Source: Anopheles merus
Taxonomy: Eukaryota > Arthropoda > Insecta > Diptera > Culicidae
Reading direction: 5' to 3'
DNA length: 64,000 nucleotides
Assembly: GCF_017562075.2 (NCBI RefSeq)
Contig: NC_054081.1
Location: forward strand, 1,035,648-1,099,647
Part shown: positions 33,290-45,731 of the stretch, piece after piece
Layout: each line of letters begins with the position of its first letter
Position numbering within the stretch: position 1 is the first letter of the stretch
The notes under the pieces: generated by a model
The model's input: only the letters and a program-made list of their open reading frames with translations
What the model was told of the DNA's origin: nothing
Database searches by the model: none
Position numbers and translations under genes: made by a program

Positions 33290-33366
33290 AAATCGGAATG
33301 GGAATCGAACCCTTACGGCCTTGTGGGATCCATCACAGCTGCCAATTACACCGCTAGACCATCCCT
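33290..33366 (-). mobile_element. tRNA-derived SINE fragment
   Basis: On the minus strand it shows a pol III A box (TGGTCTAGCGG, 33351-33361) and, about 38 bases on, a B box (GGGTTCGATTCCC, 33300-33312), in tRNA-like order and spacing. The flanking ends do not pair as an acceptor stem, so it is not a working tRNA gene. Confidence 0.6.
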
Positions 33367-36300
33367 TAAGCTACCATGTTGTTTCATCATTTAAAAACTT
33401 TCCACTGCTACGAGTTTAGAATGACGAAGAATTGCAAACTTGTTGGTCCTTCGAGCCGGATTGCAGCGCTATTCATACAACAAGTATAAAATAAATAAAC
33501 AAAAAGAAGAAAAAAAACCTCTTGCCTGTCATGTTTTGTGCTTTTGCCACTGAGAGCTATACCTAAACGTGATCCCTCTACCCTGGAACAACCCATCAGG
33601 GAGGCAATAAAACGATGAATGCACGAAACAGGACACCGAACGATTAAACCACATAAAGCACAGCGAAAATGCAGGACCGAACAGGACGCGAGGGCATTTG
33701 AATGGAAGCGGCGCACGAATCAAATGCTTCAGCGGACTTGTATGTGCATGGCGTTGCTATTTCCCCCCCTCCACCCCGTATGTGTCCCATATGTGTGTGT
33801 GTGTTCGAGCGGTTGCGGTGCGGATTGTTTTCTGTAGTGTCGTATTTATTTATCGTATTTATTCGCTGCCTTATCTTTGCCTACCTTTCCGTCCGATCGG
33901 CCATCTTTCTCGTTAATTTCGGATGGACACGTTTCGAACCTCCCTTTTAGGATACCTGTCCTCGCAGTGAAGCTTCGGTTGCGATCCGTATCACGGGCGA
34001 ATACGAGACGCGATGCTGAGTGCGGGATAAGATGCACTGCGCTGCGCCTGAGAACGCTCTTGTCGCTTTTCTGGTCGCTTTTCGGCCGTCTTCAATTATT
34101 CCCTGCGCTCTGCTTCCTACCTGACGTTTTGTGGTTTGTTTTTTTTTTTTTGTCAGCTTTTTTGGGGCTTTTTTTGTGGGTTGGTGGTGAGTAGTTGCTA
34201 TGTTTTGAAGCAGCAGAAAGCAATGGCAAAAACGATCAATTGGGTGCAAACATAAAGCGTAACGGTCGCGAAGGGACATACCGCCCGATCGCGTCGATTA
34301 TCGACGAATCTAATCGAATTAGAGTGAGCCTGCCGCTGCCCCGACCGATGCTTCCATTCCGATGAAGTAATCCGAGCCAATCGACAGCCAACTGCGGCTC
34401 TGAAGGCATTTCCGAGCCAGGCGTACCTGGCCACATTTTGGGTGGATAAAAGCATGTTTTTTTTTTGTTATTAACGGGAGACTGGGGACTACACATTGTT
34501 CAGCAAAACCATTGCAATCGCTTTCGTGATTGCAATCGAGAGCAAAATTGTACAAAAATCGAAACGGAAACAGTGCACCACCTCACGTGCAGCTAAGTGC
34601 CTCGTTTAAGTGAGACCTCTCGGGTGATTAACGCGTCCTGACAGCTGTCAATTGTTTGAAATTGTGTGCTGTTGCCGTTGTGGTTAATGTTGCGTATTTG
34701 GACAGGGAGGGTGAGAGGTCCATATACACCGTTTGCTGGGTCTAATATTGTTCGCATTGTGCTCAGGGCAGCATTTCTACAAGTATGATTTGACAATGTT
34801 ACAAGAGTGCTTTGAACGAGCGCGTTAACTATTTCTCAATGTTGATTTTCTTGGCTTGACATATTGATTTTGATTGCACTTTTCCATCAGCTTGCAAAGC
34901 GAGCAGTCAAAATCACAAAAAGGTTGTGCTCTAAATCAGGCATAATCAACATAAAAAATGTATGCCTGCAAGACATGCATATTCTATGTACATAATGTGC
35001 TCAAACTGATTCATTCGTTAAAGAAGCATTTCATAGTATGATGGCGTTTTATTATATCGATAATCAATTCACCAGATGAAAAGATTGAATCGGGAAACAA
35101 AGGAAAAGGATTTGATTTTCTTTCCCGGTTTTTTACGGTCCAAATGGGGAGAGTTGTAATATGGGGAGGCATACTTTTCAAATTTGGAATGGACAAGACA
35201 TTAAAGTAAACGAGAATCACAGCTAATTTTTCTTTATTATTTTAATCTTATCACTTTGTAATTCAATTTTAAAGAGTTTTGCTTCGCTTTGGGATACAAG
35301 AAAACGGAAAACACAAAGCAAATCACTTAAGATGGTTATTGTTGTTGTAGTAGGACGTGATTGTGGTAGTAAATTAATCTTTAAAACTATTCAGTAACGC
35401 TTGAGATAATTGAACTGTTAAGGAAAAGATTATTTGGACTCTACAGCTTCTAGAAACATGTTTGTTTAAATATAATATCTCTATTGAATGTAAGGTGAGC
35501 GTTTCTGTGCCACAATTGTTCGCTCCATACCGCCCAATTTTCGATTCGCTTTAAAGCTTGCCCTATGTAGAGCACGCACAAAATTAACCTCCATAAACTT
35601 CAATTGGCACGAATGGCACCGACAGAAAAAAAATCGAAAAAAGAAGTCGCCCAGCCAATAGATATGCCGCAATAGAATGTCACACAAAAGAAAAGAGGGC
35701 AGAAGTAGGGAAGAAAGAAAGAAAAAAAAAACCCCAGCGAACGAAAGCGGAACAAACCGCGCACCGAAATAAAACGCAAAAACACACACCTTTAAGAAGA
35801 TTGCTGTTGCACGAAAAGATTACAATCCGATTACACACATATTCAGCGTGCCATAGATGGCGGGAAACCGAAGCGAGAATGCAAAAGTGCTTTGTGTCGA
35901 ATAAAGGTCCCTCCATCCCCGTCGCGCTCTGCGTGTACGCGCAAGGGATGAATATTTATTCAAAAGCAGCAGCAGCGGCAGTGCCGTTCCGTTCCGAGCT
36001 CGATTTAGTATAAAAACGACAACAAGGCTGGTAGCATACCTCACGCAATGTGTAGCTATAACCCAGCTACAAAAAAAAAAACAGAAGAAAAAAACAAAAT
36101 ATACTAACAACAGCGGTACGCCTAATGGTATTTCAGTGCTGCTTCGCTCCTTGTCACTCACTCACCCTTTGCCTATTTACCTTTCTCTGTTTTTCCGAGA
36201 GCGCACACACACACACACACATTATTTCACCATAACATTACACAACAGCCGAACGGGGCCTTTTGTTTGTCGAGTGTTTCACAAGGCGGTGGCAAACAAC

Positions 36301-36500
36301 TGCACGACGCAGCCCCGAAGAAAACGGTAAGAGCGGGAGAGCTGGTCCTGTATTGATTTTTGGCGGATTCAATTTCACCTAATATGGCTTGGTTTTTGAT
36401 TTCGTTTGACACGTACTTGTGCTGCCTCGTCGTTGCTTCTTCTTCTGCCGCCTTCTGCGCTCGAGCGCTCCAGTAATAGTAGCAGCACATAGGAGCGTCC
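33367..36500. other. Intergenic sequence
   Basis: A GC-richer part (33600-34560) with mutually overlapping open frames, then AT-rich sequence (34800-35500), then mixed sequence with a CA run near 36206-36220. A TATAAAAA at 36010-36017 is not followed by a convincing transcript. No gene supported. Confidence 0.5.
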
Positions 36501-36547
36501 TGGCATGTGGCTCAAGGTAAGGTACGGTGCTGTTACTATTTCCCTTT

Positions 36548-36592
36548 GGCCACGCCCACGTAGGGGTGAAGTCGCGGTTAGGCCACGCCCAC
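36548..36592. promoter_or_regulatory. Paired GGCCACGCCCAC boxes
   Basis: Two perfect 12-base copies at 36548-36559 and 36581-36592, 33 bases (about three helical turns) apart, resembling KLF/Sp-type CACGCCC sites. Lies in the gene-poor interval; target unknown. Confidence 0.3.
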
Positions 36593-37887
36593 AATACCAC
36601 AGCCGTTGCACGAGCGGTGAAATGTGTAGCGCACTGTAGCGCTGCGCAAAATGTAGAGAAAAATAGCTTCTCAAAATTGTATGCCAGGATTCTTGTATGA
36701 TGTTTGCCGTCGATATTAGAAATTTATTTCATTTCATGGAAAAATCTGTTCGATTTAAAACGAATCTAGAATCGAAACACCCATCGCTACTATACTATAC
36801 TATAATAAAAATATCGTTTTAATGTTGCTTGTGATTTGTATCACAAAAATGAAACTTACCTCAATTACTAATAGGTTAACATGTGCAATATACTTGCCAC
36901 ACAAAAAAAAATTATTGGACAGAAAGAAAAAACGTTAAGCAATTCAAATTTTAAATGTTGACCAGTGCAGCTAAATTCTCCTTCCACCGCACTAGCGCCA
37001 TCTAGCCGTGAGTTTTCAGACTGTGAGCTTTATCACCCAACAGCCAGCTTCCAAGCGAGATGGCACTGCCACAAAAAGTTCATTCGCGGGGCAAAATCGA
37101 GCAGCTTTCGGGCTCGGTCTCTGGTGCGTTTGCGAGTCAAAATCGAGCCAAAATCGAGCTTCAATTTCAGACGATGTTGAGCGTTGATCAATAATGTTGA
37201 ATAATGAAAATTTTAATAGCCGCTCGAACGAGAGCGATGCATGCTGTGCTCCTGTCTCTTTTCGGCAACAAAAACCGCTCTTCTTCCCCTGCATGGTCCC
37301 TTCGCTGCACCATCAGCTGATTCTTTTACGTATTCGTCCATGTTTGCCTTGCTGCTACGGCCGGTTATGGCTATGATTGGTTAGTTAGCAATTAATGAAG
37401 TATGTAGGATGTATTCAAGGTTAATGAAGATGGCGAAAATTGGACCAAATCCGGGATTGAAGCATTTTTTTATGTTTCCGAGACGGAATAGTTTTTTTCT
37501 TCTCTTCAAAAACGAATTCCAAACCAATCCGAGCCGACGCACAGCTCATGCCTGCCCATCATGCGTTGGCAGTGCGATGTGCGACGGGAGAGATGTGGTG
37601 CGGTGCGAAGGGGGAGGGAGGCTTGGGGCAGCGAAGAAGACGAGTCCTGAAATGCAATGGAACCGGTTTGCCGTGACAGCGTTAACACCGATTTCGCTGC
37701 CATTTTCAGCGTGGCTGCCGATGATTTCCACATAAACACACACACACACACACACCGTCCTTTCCATCATCTCGGGCGTGGTCGGTCCATAAAATTCCAC
37801 CCCCTTCCCCCTGGGATGGTGGAGAAGGTGACTGGGGTGCGAAGGTGTTGTGAGTTGCCGTTATGAAAGTTGCATTTCGTATGCACC

Positions 37888-37962
<75 letters not shown>

Positions 37963-38894
37963 TTCCCCGCACGATTTGGACATTTTCTGAACCAGCAGCG
38001 TGCGGCAAAGGTGTGAGGGATCGAATTTAAATAAGTCACGATTAATCCGGTCCCCCCCCCCCCTCGCCATGCACCTTCCCTCATGTACCCTTCGCTTCGT
38101 ACTCAACCGTCGGCGGACGGGAAACCGGGCGACAAAAACTGTGCGGTGGACAGTGGGCTAAAAATAACCCCTTTTTTACCGTTTGCAACGGTAAGCAGTC
38201 GGCTCGTCAAGGTGTGTGCTGCTGCGTGGCTGCGAGGAAGGGCGAATTTAAGGGCGAAGAAAGCTGCAGCGAAAGAAAGCCTGCGCCATTGGTTTTATTG
38301 CTCTTTCGCTCACCGGGTGAGCTCCCTTTGCGGGGCCGAAGGTGTGAATGTGTAGATAAACACGGGTGAAACGTGGTACGGTATGGAGCTTTGTGTGTTT
38401 TTGCTTGGAGTTCATTTCACGTTTTAATGTCAAATGTTTATAACCGTTAACGCTGTTGGTTGGTGGAACATTTTGAAATTCAAATTATTCGATTGATTTA
38501 CAAGCGCAATCGATGAGACAGGAAAAAACGCTCAAATAAATTCATCGACAAGAGTAAACACTCTCTACGGAGTGTATGTAGTGTAGGGGAACACGGGGCG
38601 AAATAGGGCTCCATTATTTAAGCGTTATTATAAAACAAATGACAAAAACTATATTTATTGTGCTGAGTGTTGCATCAGCTCTAAGTTATTAAACAACAAA
38701 CTGTTTTCTTTTGTCATTTTAGTTACAATAGTTAAACGATGTATCAATTTTCCTTTACTTTCCACAGATATATCGTACAGAAATGTCATATGTTAATCAA
38801 GATTAATCAGATTCAATCGATTTGTCCAACAAAATGTAGGAAATTGTAACCGGCAATCGATGAGGCTCTGGTTCTTGTAGTTCGCCACTCAATA
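36593..38894. other. Intergenic sequence with the longest microsatellite of the window
   Basis: AT-rich at 36660-36960 and from 38430 onward, GC-richer between. Open frames at 37016-37735 overlap on both strands and show nothing recognised. Confidence 0.5.
37890..37961. repeat. (GT)36 microsatellite, uninterrupted
   Basis: 72 bases of perfect GT, the longest uninterrupted dinucleotide run in the window and therefore probably polymorphic. Confidence 0.97.
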
Positions 38895-39144
38895 CAGGGT
38901 TTTCCACGATTTATTGGTCAGTTCCCATGTTTTTTTTTTTTGGTGCGTTCCCACGATTTTTTGATCGTATTCCATAGATTTTTGGTTCGTTTCCATAATT
39001 TATTGGTATTTTCTCATTGGATATCAATACAATTGGACCAAAACATTCTGAGAGACGGCCAAAAAATCGTGGGAACGCACCAATAAAATATGGGAAACCA
39101 CCAATAATTGATGAGAACCAACCAATAAATTGTGGGAAACCCTG
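38895..39144. mobile_element. MITE with CAGGGTTTTCCACGATTT termini
   Basis: 250 bp, inverted termini CAGGGTTTTCCACGATTTAT and its close complement ending AATTGTGGGAAACCCTG, flanked by TA on both sides. The inside is built from short direct and inverted copies of TTCCCACGATTTTTTGGT-like units. Non-coding. Confidence 0.85.
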
Positions 39145-39146
39145 TA

Positions 39147-42038
39147 AAGCCAGTTTGGAACAGGATTAAGTCGATTGTATCGTGTTAAAGGAGTTTCATT
39201 TTTGAAAGGATTTTTTTTAATTCAGCAAAATTAGCGAATAATGCATATTGTGGGAATTATTAAACCTGCTTAGCATGCCTATATTGCCCCACACTCCCAC
39301 AAATTCAAATATGAAAGACATCGATCATATCTAGCAAATCAATGTTCTCTTCACCATTTAATATCATTTGATTGCTATTTGAGGTTATGAAACAATAGGG
39401 GTCGTTGTTGTTTTACTGTCAATTTATTTGTGTACGTGTGAAGGAACATTCATACATTGATTGCATATTATTATGACATTTTCCAACAATATAAAACACA
39501 TACTAAATAATCTTATTATGAATGGTTTATTTTTCCTTATTATTAAATATTCTCCTGATAAATGGTAAAATATCGTAATAAATAAAAAATAATAATTTCT
39601 TTTATGAATAGTTTGTAAGCACATATATTCTAGTTATACTGTCACTTTTCAAACTAATACTTATTAAATATTACTCAAAATCGTCGAATCAGTAAAAAAA
39701 ACGAGTTGAAAAGAAAACAATTTGCACTGAATCACCCCAAGAAAAGGCGCCCAAACTTGGCCCCCTTTGACTAGAGGCTTTCGTTTATTTTTTTTTTTTG
39801 CAAACTCACCTCTCGTTTCATAATTATCAATGAAATCTCGCCCCGTCGCACAGACTTTCCAAAACACGCTCCCAATACGAAATGGTTTGCCGCTCAGTTC
39901 GCCGCTAGAACGTTGCGCCACCACCAACACGTTCCGCGGCGGGAGAAACCGGCGGCAAAGCGGGGCAGGGTAGAGCGAAAACGGCCAAAGCCAAATGGCG
40001 CTATTTCGGGGTCCGTTCCGCGCATTTCGCGCGCTCGATCGAATCGCGACCCGGGCACGTTTCAGGGCCGAGATCGAGATCGAGATCGCTTTCGAGACAA
40101 GGAGCGCGATGCCGGGGCGCCGTCGACAAATCACACATCACACTCTTTCCTTCCTTGGCTCGTGCTTTCCCATCTTCCGTGTTCCGTGCCGTGGCGGGCA
40201 GCCTTGCCTCGCCGGAGATGTTGCTTTCGCTTTCGCTCGCCCCGATTCGTCCCGTCCTGACCTTCAGGCGGCTGCTCCGGCACCGGCCAAGGGAACAATA
40301 ATCGTGCATCCCCCGGCCTCTCTCTCTCTCGCGTTCATCGTGCTCCAATGCTGGAAAACGGACCGAAGATTACGGCAGAAAGAGGCGCGAAAAGCAGCTC
40401 ACTCTAAGCGTCGATAAAACCAAACAAAACCGATGCCGATGCCTCGGGTCTGCCAGTTTCGCCCGTTCTTTTGTTCGGTCGCGCTTTTTTGTGTTGCTGT
40501 TAGACGTCGCACATCCTCCTCCTGCACCGCGGATGTCCTCCATCGCCGTGTTTAAATGCGCCGTTTTGCATAAAATGAAACTGTGCTGCGCGCCCGCTCG
40601 CACACCGATTCAAATCCTTTCACTTCGCTCGCTGCGAGGCCTTCCCTGATGGGTTTGCGGTGTAATTTTTGCACCCCCGACTCGGCATTATTACATGATG
40701 CTCAATTATTTCATCGCGCGCCTTCGCATTCATCCCGCATCGCTCTTTCGCCCCCCAATCACAGGGAGCTGTATGCTTTGTTTTGCTGTGTGTGGCGCGG
40801 CATTGGCGGTCGGGCCAATCCTAACCAGCATCTTTGCCATCTTGGCAACATCGTGCGGAGGATGACTTTTTTCTTTCGTCTTCGCACGATCTGACAATCG
40901 ATTTTACAATCTGCCGGCGGGTAGGATATTACGGCAACGGTGCTGGGTGTGTGTTTCGGTGTGGTTGGAACGGTTTTTTTCGCTCTATCGATCGGCTAGA
41001 GACTTTGAGCTATTTGGCCTTATTCAGGCGACTCTTAGGCAGAAGATTGAAGTGTAAGTAAGCCCAAACAGATTGCCTTTTAGTGTGCTTAGCGGTAGAC
41101 TTTCGTCTTTGTTGTACAATGTGAGATTTTGAGTCAATCGGGAGTTCACAAAGATCGCTAAGGACTACAATTATCGATCCGAATCGAGTTTCCGAATCTA
41201 TCCGAACCCGCAAGACATTCCAGGAATGACTACATCATTTCCAGACAATGGATTAGGAATAGGATAGATCTGAGTTAGGATGTACTTTAAGGTATTTCAG
41301 ATATTTCAGTAACTGACAAACTTTTTTGGTAATACAATGAGTCCTCATATGAAATTAAGACACTCAGAACCACTAGGTCGTTATCTTAGAGATGAGATGT
41401 TAGGAGGACATTCTCACGACATGGTAAAACCCATCTTTACATAAAAAATCGATAATTCAACGTTCAAGTACTACAACAATTCTTTGAGCGTCCTGCAACC
41501 TGCATTATTCTGAACATATGCATCCTTTAGCAGAACTCCTTACGACCTTATAAAAACTAGCGTAATCTTACGTGGTGTGCGTTTTGATTTTTTCTCCAAA
41601 CTCATATTATCAGTGCCTAATGCACGACATGCTTGAATCGAAGTTTGGGTAACGAAAACATGAGCCGATGACTTCAATTTGCCAATGCAAATCGAGTCCA
41701 TATTGATTCGCCAGCTGATTGGACAATTATAGTAAGTCTAAGTGCAGAAGCATCCATTCGGCAAATTGAGGTTAGGCCTCAATTAAGCATCTCAAATCTT
41801 TTCAAGAATCAGAGAAATCCAAGGTTTTGAAATTGGAGAGGTCTCAGAGTAGAGAGTTCACTGTATTGTAAGGTCCCTATGGTATTTGTTAATGTTTAGG
41901 ACCCAGTTCATTTTCTACTGTTGTTGGACGCAAGAAAAAAGAAATTGTTTCGTGTTTTGAAAGGAGTCGGCCGTGCCTGGAATTTTGACGAGGAAGTGTG
42001 ACTACTAATGTTATGATACCATACCATTGAGTGTGTAC
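39147..42038. other. Intergenic: AT-rich, GC-rich, AT-rich
   Basis: 39147-39700 is very AT-rich, 39700-41040 GC-rich with overlapping uninformative open frames, 41040-42030 AT-rich again. No gene recognised. Confidence 0.5.
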
Positions 42039-42623
42039 TAGTGATGTGCTGTATGGAGCGCACCCCGGAGTCGGAGTCGTTCGGAGTCGTCCGGAGTCGA
42101 CCGGAGTCGTCCGGAGTCGACGACTCCGAACAACTCCGAACGACTCCGAACGTCTCCGAACGACTCCGGATGACTCCGACTCCGGGCGACTCCGACTCCG
42201 GATGACTCCGAACGACTCCGGATGACTCCGAACGACTCCATACGAATCCGAACGACTCCGACTCCGGGCGACTCCGAACGACTCCAAACGACTCCGAACG
42301 ACTCCAAACGACTCCGAACGACTCCGACTCCGAATGACTCCGAACGACTCTGAACGACTCCAAACGACTCCGAACGATTCCGACACCGGATGACTCCAAA
42401 CGACTCCGGTGGACTCCGAACGACTCCGAACGACTCCGGATGACTCCGGAATCCGGGCGACTCCGGGCGACCCCGGGCGACTCCGGGCGACTCCGGGCGA
42501 CTCCGGGCGACTCCGTACGACTCCGGATATTGCAGCGTGGACCTACCTTCCGGAGTCGATTCCGAATTTATCGGAGTCGGATCGGTGTCGACTCTGGATT
42601 TTTGCCAACTTTACCCATCACTA
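42039..42623. mobile_element. hAT-like non-autonomous element with internal minisatellite
   Basis: 585 bp bounded by TAGTGATG and CATCACTA, flanked on both sides by the identical 8-mer GTGTGTAC (42031-42038 and 42624-42631), the target-duplication length of hAT transposons. From about 42060 to 42520 the inside is a tandem array of GACTCCGAAC-type units with variants (GACTCCGGGC, GACTCCGGAT) and one orientation switch near 42120 (GGAGTCGACGACTCC). No transposase; the Ser/Arg and Arg/Thr open frames are translations of the array. Confidence 0.88.
42060..42520. repeat. GACTCCGAAC minisatellite
   Basis: About forty 9- to 12-base units inside the hAT-like element. The first 60 bases run in the inverse orientation (CGGAGTCGTC), then the strand flips, giving a hairpin-prone junction near 42115-42125. 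A homogeneous block of GACTCCGGGC units lies at 42465-42515. Confidence 0.93.
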
Positions 42624-42631
42624 GTGTGTAC

Positions 42632-45600
42632 GGAGAGCGTAAAGAGTGCGTGTAGAGCGTGCGGAGTGCGTGTAGAGCTGTAACGAGCGTACGGAGGTTT
42701 GCAGTATGCTGAGCTGCATTGAGCTTTTGGAGCGTTCGGAGCTATACTGAGCTCTTGCTTATCATCCTTAAAAGAGCTTCTGCAGATCCAACATCACCTG
42801 TATAACACCTGCAAGATATTGCGCATCGGGATGTTGGCACATTGATGGAAAAATATATGCATCATAGCACTCACTGTACGTGGTCTCAAGATCGCCTGCC
42901 GTTAGGTACTGTGGTCGACCTCCCGCCCCGCCCCTCCTTCCCCCTTGGAGAAACCGGACCTTCCTTTCGTTCTTTCTTTCCCTCTGCTTTCGGCTGCGCG
43001 TTTGCTTTCCACTGACCATCCCCTGCCTCTGTTCACCCGTCCGTTGCCTGTTTGGCCTTTCGCCGTTTGTGTGTTGTTTTTGATTGACCGTTTAATGGCG
43101 CCGAGATGGAGAAGAATGGAATGATATTGACCACGGGCGATTATGAACGCGCAGGCGACGAACCTCCGCTACCCGTTTTCCTTCAAACCTCCGTGCATCC
43201 AACGCTCCCCATGCACCGGTTTCCACCACCAACCCCTTCCATCGGCACGCACACACTCACACACATGTGTGGTTTTCTGTGTGGGGGTACCGAGAGCCCG
43301 CGGAAGTAAAAGTTTTTCGGTCGTTCATTCCGGAAGATATTGCGCGGCTTGGCCACCGCCGCCGCATCGCGCCCGTACAATCTACCACCGGCCGCGAGGC
43401 AAGGAAGTGAGGTGCATAAACAAACAAAAAAGCAAAAATTACTCCATAAGCCTTGCACCATACCACCTCTCCCCATCCCCTTCAACACCACCACACACTC
43501 AAAATAAGACTAACAGAAATCGAAAATGAGAAAACCCCGAGCCGTGGAGCGGTGGAGTGGGCCTAGGAAATACGAACACATAAACCCCGAAACGTTCGCG
43601 GCCCCTTTCCCTTCCCCGCGCGCGGTAGTGGTTGAGATTTTTCATTGCCAAAGAAACGTGCATCATTCCGAGCATTGAAAATGGGCTCTGCAAAGTACCC
43701 CAAGAAGAGAAAAAAAAGCCCAACAACCAAAAACACTTGTATTAATTGTTACGCTACCTGTTCGACCTTAGCAAGCCATTCCCTTTTGCGGCGTAGGTTC
43801 CACGTACACACACACACATACGCGTTCCTGTCACTTTAATTAGTGCTGCAGGTGGGCAGGTCGGGGAGAGTGTCTACAGGTTTGCGCGAGCGTGTCCAAA
43901 ATCGATAAAGAGATTGTCAATCTTCCGCGGCGACGCACCGACCAACCAACCAGGAAGTGGGCCTGGCCGGGTGGCGTAACGTTCGAAAACGGAAAGAAGT
44001 ACACACACCAAAAAAAAAAAAACAGGACACTCAAAAGAACGCCAGTGGCGAACTATTTCAAGGAGAGCTGTGATCCTGTTCGGTTGCTGTTGTTGGTCTC
44101 TCCCTCTGGGTCAGGTCTGGCTGAAGGTCTTCGCGCACTGGCAGCCCTTGGCGCCGTGTTTGCGGCAGCCCAAGTCCTTCCTTTGGGATCCAGTTTTCCT
44201 CCAGACCCCCTTGCCGAGCGGGAGCTTCGGTGGCGCAAGGTGAAATTGATCGAAAACCTGAAACGCGCCTCGTCCTTGCCCAGCAGATCCTGCCCTCGTT
44301 TGGCACGGATTTCGCACCGAATAATGATATCCAAATGCTGTTCCGAAGCGATCGTTGGCAGACTGCAGGATTTGCATTTAGCTTCTTTTTTTTCTTTCTT
44401 TGGTTGTTGGCGGAGATCTTTCCTTTCCGCGCTCCGTTCGCCTAGGAGCGGTCCAAAAATAGGCTTCTAAAAACACACCAACGCTCCCCACTAGAGCCAC
44501 ACGCGTGACATTTCGAAAACGGTCCGGGCGCTCGTGAGAGACCCGCAGGGGCAGCGGGGCCACGACCGAGCACGGGGGGGGGGGGGGGGGCAAAGCTTTG
44601 GGCCGCACTGGAGTGGGAGCGTCAAAGCAGCAGTTTGGACCTCCGGCCGGGCGCGTGAGTGGCTCGGCCGTTCATTCGCTGCCGGAGCTCAGACGAGTGC
44701 GAACGCGTGACGACGCCGTTTTCTTGTACTGCAACACCACCGCCCACCATCCAGTTGCTGCCGTTGTTAGTACCGGGAGGGTTTTGTTTGTTTTTGTTGG
44801 GAAGTTACAGTGTTTTGAAGTTTTCCGGCGACCGGCTAGCGTGTTTGTGTTTTATCGTGTGCGTGTGCGTGTGAGTGTGTGCCTGCCTGTGTTTGTGTGT
44901 GTGTGTTTTGGTGTTTTGTTTAGTTCGAGCAAAGCCGCGCTGAAAGAGAGAAAGAGAGAGAGAGGGTAAGGGTCGAATATTTTCCTCCAACTCAAACGAC
45001 TGCAATCAACCGCAAGTGCTGGAGGATGTGCCCGACAAACAATTTCGTATCTCCACAGAAAGAGCGATAGAGAGAGACAGAGAGAGCGAGAGAGAGACAT
45101 CAAATTCAAACAACTATTCAAAATTGTGCAATGACTAAAAACCGCTTAAACGGCTCCCCGGCCCCACGCGCGATGGCTTTAGTCTTAATCTTCGTTTCAC
45201 AACTTTCGACCTAAACCACCCGTTGCCGTGTCGTGTTTGAGCACGCAGAACACGGCGCGGCGGGCCCAAGAGATTGCGCAAGCAAGCAGGCAGCACACAT
45301 ACACACACACAACTACACACACACACATACAGACCGATGTCAGTGATAGTTTTGATACGATTTCCAGCATAAAACCGGACCTCGGTCCTCTCGCGCGCAC
45401 AAACGCCTCGGTCACGCTGGGCAAAACACGCTCGCTGTTGTTGTTGTTGTTGTTGTAACACACCGTACGTTCGTTTTTTTTTCTATTTCTTCCCCCCCAT
45501 CCCCATCCCATCCCTTCCATCTCTTCTCACACACACACACACACACATACAGATCCACCTGGGCTGGGCGCAAGCGAAAAGAGAGAAAAAAAGGACACAC

Positions 45601-45731
45601 GCACCCAAATCCCTCCGGGCGGGCGTAGGATTTTGCCAGCTCAACCCGCAAGGCGCAGGCGTAAGCGACGAACCCCTTTCCTTGTCAGCAGAGACCTGTC
45701 AAAGTAACAACAGAGGACGACAGCGACGACG
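42632..45731. other. Upstream region of the secreted-protein gene
   Basis: GC-rich, with a 17-base G run (44574-44590), GA run near 44946-44965 and CA runs near 45295-45335 and 45530-45550. The part nearest the ATG at 45732 is expected to hold promoter and 5' UTR, but no TATA box or clear start signal is visible. Confidence 0.45.

Noticed and set aside
33290..33366. Functional tRNA gene
   Set aside because: A and B boxes are present but the ends cannot pair as an acceptor stem and the T stem has a mismatch.
36010..36017. TATAAAAA as a promoter
   Set aside because: No initiator, exon or open frame with support lies downstream on either strand.
42060..42520. Regular array that could be mistaken for a CRISPR or a repetitive protein
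   Set aside because: Units are only 9-12 bases with no spacers, and the open frames (Ser/Arg or Arg/Thr repeats) follow from the tandem array; it lies inside a hAT-like element.
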